Part shown: piece after piece, positions 11,780 to 21,971 of the stretch
Position numbering within the stretch: position 1 is the first letter of the stretch
Layout of the letters: each line of letters begins with the position of its first letter
Assembly: GCA_963989385.1 (NCBI GenBank)
Contig: OZ022498.1
Location: forward strand, 104,889,298-104,953,297
DNA: 64,000 nucleotides
Source of the DNA: Ctena decussata
Taxonomy: Eukaryota; Mollusca; Bivalvia; Lucinida; Lucinidae
Direction: 5' to 3'
The notes under the pieces: model-generated
What the model saw: the letters and a program-made list of their open reading frames with translations, nothing else
The model's database searches: none
What the model was told of the DNA's origin: nothing
Program-made: the position numbers and the translations under genes

Positions 11780-13476
11780 GCCTTTGTTTCGGAAATTCGG
11801 GTATGTAACTATAAGCTCGTAGCAGGAAAAGATTTCCATCTTTAGCCAAGTTTATTGTCCCGTAGTCTGAAAAGGGGATATGAACGTGTAAAATAAGTAC
11901 AATAAATATCAAAGAATAACAATATATCAGTTAGTTCAAAGGTTGTTTTTCAGTGCATTACCAAGTTACTGTAGAAAAATAAATGGCTATAATGTTTTTA
12001 AATGGCTAGGTAGTCAAGGATATGCATACAATATATAAGTTATATGCATCACAGCAACCGTAAAACATAACTGTATCACACCGCCACATCTAATGAGGGA
12101 TTTTAGTCATCCTAAAACAGAAAAATACATTTGAAATGCAGTAAAAATATGGTTGGCCGCAAATTACAGCAGTTTTTGGCCATTTTTCACTGTTTGTATG
12201 CAAATAAAATTATTCAAAAATCATCTGGACACCTGAAGGTTATCTATGTTCTGAAACCCACTGTGTCCTTTGTAAAATCTTAGTTTTGTGAGTTTTGAAG
12301 CCATTAATGTTCATTTTGGGGACCATTACATGCAAAATCACACCCTAGCTTGCACAGGTCCATTTGTGACACAAGCTGTAGATCAGCTGGCTAACCCGCA
12401 TTCCGTTTCCACTTCGATACCTCGTTCCTCTCCATGACCAGGAGATGGCTAATCCCGTCTACATAAGCTGCAGTAGGGACTTTAAACACACAGAAAACGG
12501 ACCCTTTCTAAGTCAATTTGGCAAAAACATATGTTTTGCACCCAACTATTGCATCCGGCTGTACCCCGACGACTGGATACACATCCGATATTACGGCACT
12601 CAACAACTGGGACAGTGCACCCGACATTCGAAATCGGCGTACAGAGATAAAATTGCAAATAAATTCGCTGTCGCTTAACAGAAATATGCCATACTTTGTT
12701 CATTTTATCTTTGTTGCATTAGCCAATGCTTACAATCGTAAAATACAACAAATTAGACGTTGAGATGGAGGAATCGATTGTGTAAACACACTTTCTACAC
12801 GCAACGTAACAACATACACAGTAAAATGGGACGCAATTCAGGCAATTTTGCCATTTGAGCGTTGTCATTTAACAAGGACAATAAAGAATAGGTGCTTTAC
12901 AAGATCCACTTAGAAATAAATGTCAAAATGTAAAATAAAGATTACTTACTGACTTAAACTATGCAGAGGTCAACAATGTGTCAACCGTGAAAAACTAGCC
13001 GTCGTGGAGTGGTACAGCCCCCAACGAATGAATTTTAAGAGTACAGTGGTTCTTATCGGTATAAGTCTATGGTACTTTTATGATGCTATGCGAAGGTGCA
13101 AGCTTCACACCCTTACACACTTTTATCAGCAGTCCGTACGTAAGCTTCACACGAGACGACAGTAGACGAGTGTCACCTATTGATTTTTGCATATGTTCGA
13201 ACGTTCCGAAAAGATCACATCTCACGAGTCGAATCCAGGCTCGGCCTATGATGTCCCGCCAAACACGGAGGAAGACAGTTTGAGCATTTGAGTTTTTTTT
13301 TTTATTATTTCAAACTAGTTAACACTTCGTACTGGTTCCAGCCCTTTATTTAAAACCATTTAATACTTTGTACTGGGTCTTTTTTTTTCTTTCTGACATT
13401 CTGTAGAAATAAAGAGCTAAAATTCAGTATAAAGTGTTTGTTTTTTGTCGGTTATTTATTTATTATTTATTTTCAG

Positions 13477-14384
13477 CAGTTGCCAAGATGTTGCCTAGCA
13501 ATATAAAACCAAACAGAAGAGATTTCAGACCAAACTTTGACTGGGTTGAGGGCCGACTAAAACGAAAAGAGAAATGGTTTGGGCGAACATTTGACCATGG
13601 AGACAACTGCACTAAAAGACTTCCCCATGCAATTATTTTTGGAGTAATGAAGTGTGGTACAGAGGCTCTATCAACATTTCTGTCCATTCATCCAGATATT
13701 GCCATGCAACTTAGACTTCAGACTGTGATGTATTTCAATAAGCATTATATGAAAGGTTTAGACTGGTACAAGAATCAAATGCCATGTAGCTCAAAGGAGC
13801 AGATAACTCTGGAGAAAAGTCCTCAATATTTTACATCAAGATTTGTTCCAGAAAGGATATATGAAATGAACAGCAGTATCAAACTAATAGCAATTATCAG
13901 AGAACCTATAAGTCGAGCTATTTCTCACTATTCGCATGTATTAAATGTAAAACCTGGCCTCTATCCTCTTTCATTTGAACAAACTATTGTTGATCCATTA
14001 GGTCACATTGATAGGAGTCACGAAACCATATTGAAATCTTTATATTCTGTACAGATAAGAAGATGGTTGGAATATTTCAAAATAGACCAAATACACATTG
14101 TAGATGGTGACAATTTCAAATGGCATCAAACAGATGAGCTAAACGAAATTGAAAGATTTTTAGGTTTGAAAAATTACATATCTCAGGATCACTTTGTGTA
14201 CAATAAAGAAAAGGGGTTTTACTGCCTTAATGTAACTGGTCAAGAGCATTGCATGGCCACGGGTAAAGGTCGCCATCATCCAGAAGTTAATACTACCATG
14301 ATAGAGAGATTAAAACAGTTTTTCAAACCGTATAACGAAGACTTATTTAAGATAATCGGCAGAAGATTTGACTGGGGTTATTGA
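13477..14384 (+). CDS. HS3ST-like sulfotransferase catalytic exon
   Basis: Single exon with the whole sulfotransferase domain, ending FDWGY-stop like heparan sulfate 3-O-sulfotransferases, which move sulfate from PAPS to glucosamine 3-OH in the Golgi. Counting from the Met at 13488 (298 residues): the 5'-phosphosulfate loop is GVMKCGTEAL (52-61), LEKSPQYF follows at 108-115, the 3'-phosphate site is AIIREPISRAISHY (135-148), IHIVDGDNF is at 202-210, and the disulfide-type YCLNVTGQEHC is at 245-255. The oddity is that residues aligning with the family's Glu-x-Glu-x-His-x-x-Asp catalytic/substrate motif read L75, L77, T79 and Y82, and the Arg after the loop is E59. The Lys at 56 and 110 are kept. 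It may be a pseudoenzyme or have a changed substrate. The acceptor is CAG|CAG, so 13477 or 13480 may be used. The hydrophobic translation before 13477 is intron pyrimidine tract. Confidence 0.88.
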
Positions 14385-14402
14385 CATTTTTTACCTAAAC
14401 AT

Positions 14403-14778
14403 CTGGACCCAGTTGTTCAAAACTAACGAAGTCGATAGTTAACGAGATTTTAAAATTTCAGATTATATGCAAAACACCACCAGTTTTTGCCGAAATATTG
14501 TGAAGAACTTTTGTACTGTGAGGAACTTCCTCATATTTTTTTCAGCAAAAATCACGAGCCCTCTCGATTTTATGAATACTGGTAGATTTAACGAATCACT
14601 GACTAACGACTTCATTAAAGGCCTCATTGCTCTATCAGCATGAAATATATTATCGTGAGGTATCGCAGCAAACTTCTCACTACAGTATCGCCATTGATTA
14701 TCAACGTGATTGGCCGGCCTTGAAAAAATCAATTCGTCCTTGAGTTTACCATAAAATAGTTTTGAAAAAAAATAACTG
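14403..14778. mobile_element. Decayed foldback MITE in the 3' flank of the HS3ST-like exon
   Basis: ACCCAGTTGTTCAAAACTAA on the left is mirrored by a GTTTTGAAAAAAAATAACTGGGT-like right end. An inner pair ACTAACGAAGTCG / CTAACGACTTCATT is visible. It starts about 20 bp after the stop codon, so the 3' UTR probably runs into it. The only candidate poly(A) signal nearby is ATTAAA at about 14614, inside the element. Confidence 0.55.
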
Positions 14779-15584
14779 GGTCATTTTAGTTGCCAACTAA
14801 AACTGACATACTTTCCATTTCACAAGCTTTATTTCATGGTAAAAACGCAAGGTACAGAAGATAAAAATATAAGGTTCAGGCGTTTAACAGTTGATAAAAG
14901 TACATTTGTACAAAAATGTCAAGCAAGGATCCCATTGATTGTGCCGCGGTTGCATTATTTCGTTGTTTAACGGGGAACCAGAGACGAAAACCGTATTTTT
15001 ATATGGAGAGACTTATAATTTTTCCAAAATAGCTTGTTCCTTCATTTTGCCAGTTATATGATACAAAAAAGCACATCAACCGACATATTTTCAGTAGTTC
15101 TGAAGGCTGTACAGGTTTCATAATGATTTGTTTTTTTGACGATATTTACCATTGGTAGGACTATGGAGACTTTAAGCTAACGATACCTTGAATAACGGGG
15201 TATAGAAATACCTAAGCTAATATGTAGACCCAGATGTGACTGCTAGTCAATGTGAATCGGTACACTTTCAAGGGATTAGGCGTTGTATATTTGTTTTTGC
15301 TTCCCCTTTCAATGGGGGTCAACTCTTGAAGGAAAGAGCAAATTCCCATGAGTAGATTCTTTTCTGGAACGAGAAGTCAAAGAAGTTGTTTCTCTTTGTA
15401 AAAATGGAAGAAAAACGTGGATGTGTACCTATGCACCTTCGTCACCAAATATTTCCTCACCTTGATGATTATAGTCATGCAGGGTATGCAGAGTGAAAAG
15501 GTACTTTTGACTCTTATCATTTATTCATTATTTCATTCAGAATTCAATTATTTGTTTTGTAATTTTTCAACAAATAGCAAATTA
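14779..15584. other. Intergenic, no recognisable feature
   Basis: AT-rich unique-looking sequence between the HS3ST-like exon and the large nested element. Only short open frames are present and none has a recognisable motif. Confidence 0.5.
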
Positions 15585-17623
15585 CGAGGAGCGATCGAAA
15601 AGTTCTAAGCCTAAGATACTTTTAGTAAATCTGCGCTTGTGTGCTTAACACGAATGTAATTAGTTGTCATTTACTAGCTTTCGATGGAAGTTTGAAAAAC
15701 ATTTGGTTAAAGTTTCCTTTTTTACAGCACCAAAACACAAGAGGGGTGGCATATTTTTAAAATTACATTTAAAATCTATTTACCTTGCCTTAATTTGAAA
15801 AATCATTTTCACATTCTAGAAGTTTGTTGTAGTACATAAAAATATTATGATTTGTCAATAGTTTGATGGAAATGGAAAATATTTTGGCATCTGGTGAATT
15901 TACCGTAAACCCTTAAATATTGCAACCCTGAAATTAAGAGTCTCATATCCTACTTTCGTGTTTGTTAGGAACATGGTGAGCAAAATCAAACAATGTATAC
16001 ACACATATTAACATTGACATCTTACATGATTTTTCGTCAAAAAGAGATAAAAGATTTCCGCTTCTGTGCACGCAGAGCATGCGACTGCGATTGTGCTCTG
16101 TCTGCAGAAACTCTCAAAATAAACACTTTGTGAAAATCAAAATTTTGTTGTTTATTCTCTCATGGAATAAATTTATGTTTGCATATATCTCATCAATTAC
16201 GGAGATGCTGTAGGACATATACTTGGCACAAACAACTGCAAATAATTGACTCTGCTAAAGTTATGGTCGGTTAAAGAGTTATACAGTGCACTCATGGGGG
16301 TAACTGTAAAAGGTATTGATATTTAAGATAAATTCCCGAAATGTGTTGATTGTTGCTCTGTAGAATGGCTGTTTAAAATCAATGACTCAAAGGAGGGGTG
16401 TCTATAAGGCTGTTTTCATGGCCACTACCGATTTTCTTTAAACTTTGTAAACTCAGACTACTATGTGTTGGCTATAATGTCATGCAATATCAAATCATTT
16501 GGTGAAGGTTTCTTTGGTGTGTACGAGATGAAAGTGGGTGGGGTAATTCTGACCCGAAGAGGGTTCTGTTAAGAAAATGCTAATATTTTTATTGCTACTT
16601 AGAACTGGAAGTCTACCATTTTATGACTCCTTATGCAATGCCAGATATAACAAATGATTAGAATACTTTTGTGAAATTTCTACATGCAGTGCGTTTATAC
16701 TCACTTGTATGACATACCAAAATTTTAGCCTTTTTTATTCTCCAACTTTACGCAAAACCACAACAGCTTTTTACACTAAAAGCTATTCCAATGATATTGT
16801 GCAGTTATACAGTATATTAAATGATTGTTTCAAAATTATGCCGATAATTTTCTACAATGAATATTTTCTGAGTTATCTCCCCTTAAAACCGCTTCTTTTA
16901 TTATTTTTTTTTTCAAAATTATTACTCAGATTTTATATCCCCCGCCACATGTTAGTGGCGGGATATTTATACCCCGACATGCGAAGTATGTCAGGGGGTA
17001 TATAGTTTTTGCCATTCCGTCTGTTTGTCCGTCCGTCCGTTCGTCAACTTTACGTCAAAGTTTTGCGTTAAACCTTTTGTGGATGCTCATTTCTTTAACC
17101 TTATATCAGATTCTCTTCATATTTACTTTGTTATATCTCTATAGCTTTACCTTTGATCTGAAATATCAAGGCACCTGGGTCAGGCCCCTGGGAGGAGGTC
17201 ACGGGTCAATAATTATGACTTAGGCATTTTCATTATGTCAAAGTTTTGTGTTAAACCTTTTGTAATTGTTCATATTTCTGTAACCACAGGTCAGATTCTT
17301 TTCATATTTGGTTCATGATACCTCTTGAACATTACCTTTGATGTGAAGAGTCTTTGCCGCTGGGTCAGGCCCCTGGGTGGGACCAAGGGTCAATAATTAG
17401 GACTTTTGCCTTTTCATTATGTCAAAGTTTTGGGTTAAACCTTTTTTAATTGCATATGTCTCTGTAAATGCATTGCAAATATTTTCCATATTGTATTCAT
17501 GATATCGCTATAGCACTGCTTTTGATAGGGACTTCAGGGTCAGGCTCATGGGTGGGGCCAAGGGTCAATAACTAGGACTCAGCCATTTGTTTTATTTTTG
17601 CTAGTTCTGAAATATTTAAATGA

Positions 17624-17697
17624 AAGTAAAAAGTATGCAAAGACCAGGAACTGAAACAATCAAAATCCAAATCCAGCCCTCAAACCATAGTTTGAAG
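17624..17697 (-). repeat. About 70-bp SINE-type fragment (copy 1)
   Basis: On the minus strand it reads AACTATGGTTTGAGGGCTGG through GATTGTTTCAGTTCCTGGTC and TTTGCATACTTTTTAC. The same segment with nearly the same ends occurs at 47462-47530 and within a longer SINE-like repeat at 54592-54660, with a diverged relative near 57895-57962. Confidence 0.8.
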
Positions 17698-17722
17698 TCT
17701 AGTGATGCATGAATAATTCTAT

Positions 17723-18958
17723 TATACCCCCATTCCACTGGACGGCGCTTCTACTGCGCTCCGAAATTTTGGACAAAGCGCCATGAATCGTAGCAGAAGC
17801 GGCAGCAGCGCAGGAGAAGCTTCTAGGTCGCAGTGAAAGCGTATCAGAAGCGGCATGATCGCCAAGTCACGGCGCTTGTTTTGACTCTGCTCAAAATTTA
17901 CGTAGCGGAAGCGCCGTGGACTCAAAGCGCAACGAAAGCGTAGTAAGAACGTAGCTCGAAATTCATGAGCGCAGCAGCAGCGGGAGCAACGCAGCACCAG
18001 CGCAGCGGGATCGTACCGACAGCGCCGTGAGATTCGTCTGCGACCCAGCTACGCTTCTGCTACGCTCTTTGCGCTCCCGTTGCGCTCCCGTTGCGCTCTT
18101 GCCGCTTCCGCTGCGACTCTATTATTTATGAATAGCGCAACCACGACGCTCCCGCTGCGCTCTTGGCGCTTTATCTGCGCTTTTATGGCGATCTGGGCAT
18201 AAAAACGCCGCGTTTCCACGACGTTTCATAACTCGGTTCTCACGTTTCATTCAAGATGCAGGCTGCCCGGAGCAGGAGTTGGAATACCCTCTCCTGCGGT
18301 AAAGGGTGCGTGAAAATAGTCTCCTGACCAGGCCTGGGTGTGGATTTCGCCTTCTGCTTTTGACAGGGGGACAGGCTCTTGCTCTCTAAACTGAGCCAGA
18401 TAGGCGCCCTTTAGAACGCCGAGCAGAGGCCCCAGTGAGCCTGAACAGCAAGAAGCACAAGACGAGTTGTTTGAAGTCACTAGTTCATGATTGCTAGCAG
18501 GGCCATAGCCACTGGAATTTTTATATTATCAATATTGTTTGAAGGCTGGTGGCTAACTTCTGCTGGACCCGATTCTCCGCCGATTTACATAGAAGCGGTT
18601 ACAAAGCGCAACACAAGCGCAGCATGAGCGCAGCTCCGGCGCTCAGGTCGTAGCACGATCGCAAATGCATCGTAATAAGCGTAGCTCAAGCGTAGCTTGA
18701 AATCCTTTGCCGTAGTAGCAGCGTATTAGAAGCGCCCTCGAAGTCCGTTAAGCGTGGCAGAAGCGCAGCTAAGTCGCGGCAGCATCGTGACTAGCGTGGC
18801 GAGATCGTAGTAGAAGCGTACTGGCAGCGTACTGGAAGCGCACAAGTTCCAAGTTTTGGCAAATGCCTACGCTTCTGCTGCGATTTCGAAAGTTTTGGAG
18901 AAGCGCCATGATCGCCAAGAGCGCAGTCAAAGCGTCATCCAGTGGAATGGGGGTATAA
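17723..18958. mobile_element. GC-rich element saturated with AAGCGCAG/CTGCGCTT-type motifs
   Basis: The inverted ends TATACCCCCATTCCACTGGA and TCCAGTGGAATGGGGGTATA bound about 1.24 kb. Both flanks are filled with dozens of degenerate copies of an AAGCGYAG core in both orientations (GCAGAAGCG, GCGCTTCTGCTACG and similar). The middle, about 18240-18500, lacks the motif and has a 77-codon minus-strand frame that I do not recognise, perhaps a captured fragment. The right palindrome arm lacks the element, so it is a later insertion. GC content is far above its surroundings. Confidence 0.7.
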
Positions 18959-19429
18959 TATACTAGTTTACCATTTACATGGATGCTGCTGCTGACTCAA
19001 GGTCAAGGTCACAGACTTAGAATTTGTTCCATTAACATTTGCATTTAACTTTCGGTTAAAATGTTGCTTTCATTTGACGGCGGCACTGGTCGGGTATACG
19101 TGAGCCCCTGCTTACATGCTCTAGTTTGTTTTCTGCTGTATGTATTTCTATTCATCTGTTGTACGTACATTTGTCTGCCTGTCTGTTTGTCCGTATGTCA
19201 GTCTGTCTATCCGTGAGTCTTCGTAATATTTAAAATAAATAAAACTAATGCCCTCTGTCAAATGTCTTTGCTTATTTTCTCAGAATTGTATCATGTTCTT
19301 TCCAGTGTCTCTTCTTATTACACATACTCTAAGTAACGTATTTTGCCGCTTGTAAAGACCCAAGACAAGTGCACATGTCATGTTTGAAGAAAATCCATCT
19401 AAAATACTCAAGGTGTCGAAAGGAAACGA

Positions 19430-20965
19430 AGTCTCAGGAATAGACAGACTGACATACGGACACTCAGACAGGCAGACAAATGTTCGTACAACAGATGAAC
19501 AGAAATTCAAACAGCAGAAAACAAACTAGAGCAAGTGAGCAGGTGCTCACTTATACCCCCAACCAGTGCCACCGCCTAATGAAAGCAAACTTATAACACA
19601 AAAAATAAATTGAAATGTAAATGAAACAAATTCAAAGTCTGTGACTTGACCTTAGGGCAGCAGCAGCATCCATGTAAAGTAGACTAGTATAAAATAAAAT
19701 TAGTCATACATCACTAGACTCCATTAAAATATATCAGAACAAGCAAAAAATACAAATGGCTGAGTCCTAGTTATTGACCTCTGGCCCCACCCATGAGCCT
19801 GACCCTAAAGTCCCTATCAAAAGCAATGCTTTAGAGATACAGTGAATACAATATGGAAGATATTTGCAATGCATTTACAGAGATATATGCAATCAAAATG
19901 GTTTAACCAAAACTTAACATAATGAAAAGTTGTAAGTCGTAATTATTGACACTTAGCCCCACCCAGGGGCCTGAACCAGAGGCAAAGACTCTTCACATCA
20001 AAGGTAATGTTCAAGAGATATCATGAACCAAATATGAAAAGAATCTGACTTGTGGTTACAGAAATATGAATAATTAGAAAAGGGATAACACAAAAATTTG
20101 ACATAATGAAAATGCCTGAGTCATGATTATTGACCCCTGACCTCCCCCCAGGGGCCTGGCCCAGGTGCCTTGATATTTCAGATCAAAGGTAAAGCTACAG
20201 AGATATAACAAAGTAAGTCTGAAGAGAATCTGATAATAGGTTAAAGAAATATGAGCATTCACAAAAGGTTTAACGCAAAACGTTGACGAAAAGGTGACAG
20301 ACGGACGGACGGACGAACAGACGGAATGACAAAAACTATATACCCCCTGACATACTTTGCATGACGAGGGTATAAATATCCCGCCACTAACATGTGGCGG
20401 GGGATATAAAATCTGAGTAATAATTTTGAAAAAAAATAAAATAAAAGAAGCGGTTTTAAGGGCAGATAACTCAGAAAATATTCATTGTAGAAAATTATCG
20501 GCATAATTTTGGAACAACAATCTAATATACTGTATAGCTGCAAAATATCGTTGGAATAGCTTTGAGTGTAAAAAGCTGTTGTGGTTTTGCGTAAAGTTGG
20601 AGAATAAAAAAGGCTAAAATTTTGGTATGTCATACAAGTGAGTATAAACGCACTGCATGCAGAAATTTCTCAAAAGTATTCTAATCATTTGTTATATCTG
20701 GCATTACATAAGGAGTCATGAAATGGTAGACTTCCAGTTCTAAGTAGCAATAAAAATATTAGCATTTTCGTAACAGAACCCTCTTCGAGTCAGAATTACC
20801 CCACCCACTTTCATCTCGTACACATCAAAGAAACCTTCACCAAATGATTTGATATTGCATGACATTACAGCCAACACATAGTAGTCTGAGTTTGCAAAGT
20901 TTAAAGAAAATCGGTAGTGGCCATGAAAACAGCCTTATAGACACCCCTCCTTTGCTCCAAAGGTT
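19430..20965 (-). repeat. Right arm of the large palindrome
   Basis: Reverse complement of the left arm. It includes the same hairpin (CCGCCACTAACATGTGGCGG), the GACGGACGGACGGACGAAC run and the closing TGAAAACAGCCTTATAGACA. It is uninterrupted, so it shows the pre-insertion state of the left arm. The 124-codon minus-strand frame is the twin of the left-arm frame. Confidence 0.85.
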
Positions 20966-21393
20966 TCAAAACATGGTGGGGCTTGGAACTTTTCGATCCT
21001 CCTCGTAAAGCTTATGCACTGTTTCGATATCATTTTTGCAGCTTGAAAACAGCATTGCCAACTTACTGGCATATCCTGTTAGCCAGATAGACAGATGAAT
21101 GACTTGCGATGTCACGTCCTTTTCAACATTCTTTTAGTTAGTCAGGATGCTAAGAGGGTTATAATAAAAGGCTGCGTGCAATGAAACCCTGTTTATGGCT
21201 GTCCAACTGAAACTGAACCGGGCATGGCTAAATCAGCAGGCCACTGAGCTACATGGGCTCCTACAACTTCCTTGAAACCTTCCCCGTTTTCAAGGTATGT
21301 AGTGATGTTCTAATAAATATACTTTTACAAATTTAAACAATCAAAGGAATAAATAAGTTCTATAATATTTTCAACATGTTTTTTTTTTCCTTT

Positions 21394-21930
21394 CTATTCT
21401 ATTCTATCCCATACCCTCACAAGGTCGTTTGGGCACAACAGATGACTTCGAAACGATTCCTTTCCGCCTTGTCCTGTTTTCAACTGCCCTAGTTGAGCTG
21501 CCCTAGTTGAGGAGCCCATTCCTGTCCACTCTTTAATATTATCTTCCCACCTCTTCTTCTGTCTACCTCGGCTCTTTTTTTTCACAGTGCCCTTTAGAAT
21601 CGTCTTCGCCAAACCGGAAAACCTTGAGACGTAGCCAATCCAATTTAGTTTCCTTTTCTTGACTAGGGTCAGGAGTTCGTCATATTTTCCAATGGCTGCT
21701 TGAATCTTTCCGCGAACCTTCTCATTGGTTATATGATCCCGGTGCGAAATGATCAGTAACATTCGGTGGCATCTCATCTCAAAGGCCTACGTTCTTATCT
21801 CTAACTCTGCTGTCACGGTTCACGATTCACAGGCATACAGAAATATGGAAATGACAAGGGAGCGCCTAACTTTCACCATTAATCCAAGAGATCTCTCCAA
21901 ATTTGCTTCAGCTTTGAAAGTTTCTTTAAA
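21394..21930 (-). pseudogene. 3' fragment of a non-LTR retrotransposon reverse transcriptase ORF
   Basis: The minus strand encodes the C-terminal tail typical of animal LINE ORF2 proteins: SIFLYACES, then RCHRMLLIISHRDHITNEKV, VKKRKLNWIGYVSRFSG, LAKTILKGTV, and GRQKKRWEDNIKEWTGMGSS. In the stretch upstream, the Trp normally following the YACES motif is a TGA stop (near 21820). No polymerase core is present, so it is a dead 5'-truncated copy. The 3' tail carries TAGAA repeats and an A run. A second fragment of the same region is at 46262-46565. Confidence 0.8.
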
Positions 21931-21942
21931 AACAAAAAATGC

Positions 21943-21971
21943 AAAAAAAAAAAAAAAAAAAAAAAAAAAAC
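21943..21971 (+). repeat. Poly(A) run
   Basis: A near-uninterrupted A run of about 29 bases at the junction between the LINE fragment and the tandem-repeat element that starts with CTAGAAATGTGTCCATAGGA. Confidence 0.9.

Larger units (their letters stand above)
7112..13476 (+). other. Inferred intron between anchor exon and sulfotransferase exon
   Basis: About 6.4 kb with a GTAAGT donor and a TTTATTTATTTTCAG acceptor. It contains a hairpin at 7181-7242, a foldback MITE at 8336-8571, a weak tandem/SINE-like region at about 9000-9780 and a motif cluster at 10723-11779. The remaining stretches (7243-8335, 9780-10720 and 11870-13440) show no gene I recognise. Open frames of 60-100 codons here have no recognisable domain and no splice support. 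Confidence 0.5.
16390..19210 (+). repeat. Left arm of the large palindrome (with two insertions)
   Basis: Matches the reverse complement of 19430-20965 over about 1.5 kb. Landmarks are TGTCTATAAGGCTGTTTTCA, the hairpin CCGCCACATGTTAGTGGCGG, a CCGTCCGTCCGTTCGTC run, and the repeated phrase TTGTGTTAAACCTTTTGT with GGGTCAGGCCCCTGGG. Relative to the right arm it has two extra pieces: a fragment of about 70 bp at 17624-17697 and the GC-rich element at 17723-18958. The 98-codon frame here has a twin in the right arm and is repeat-derived. Confidence 0.85.
15585..21005. mobile_element. 5.4-kb nested element with mariner-like termini
   Basis: The left end TA-CGAGGAGCGATCGAAAAG and right end CTTTTCGATCCTCCTCG-TA form terminal inverted repeats flanked by TA, as in Tc1/mariner elements; the match continues into GTTCTAAGC/GCTTGGAAC. 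No transposase frame is visible. The interior is a large palindrome (left arm from about 16390, right arm to about 20965, spacer about 19205-19430) plus later insertions. The left end has about 780 bp (15612-16390) with no counterpart on the right. Confidence 0.6.

Noticed and set aside
13434..13476. N-terminal extension of the HS3ST-like frame that looks like a signal anchor
   Set aside because: The hydrophobic residues come from a TTTATTTATT pyrimidine tract directly before a CAG acceptor. The real anchor is better explained by the upstream exon at 6852-7111.
18247..18480. 77-codon minus-strand frame in the core of the GC-rich element as a gene
   Set aside because: No recognisable domain, no splice signals and no flanking support; noted only as possible captured sequence.
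20259..20633. 124-codon minus-strand frame with hydrophobic stretches, and its 98-codon twin at 16709-17005
   Set aside because: Both lie in the arms of the large palindrome, are mirror copies, and run into low-complexity GTCCGTCCGT repeats; no domain is recognised.
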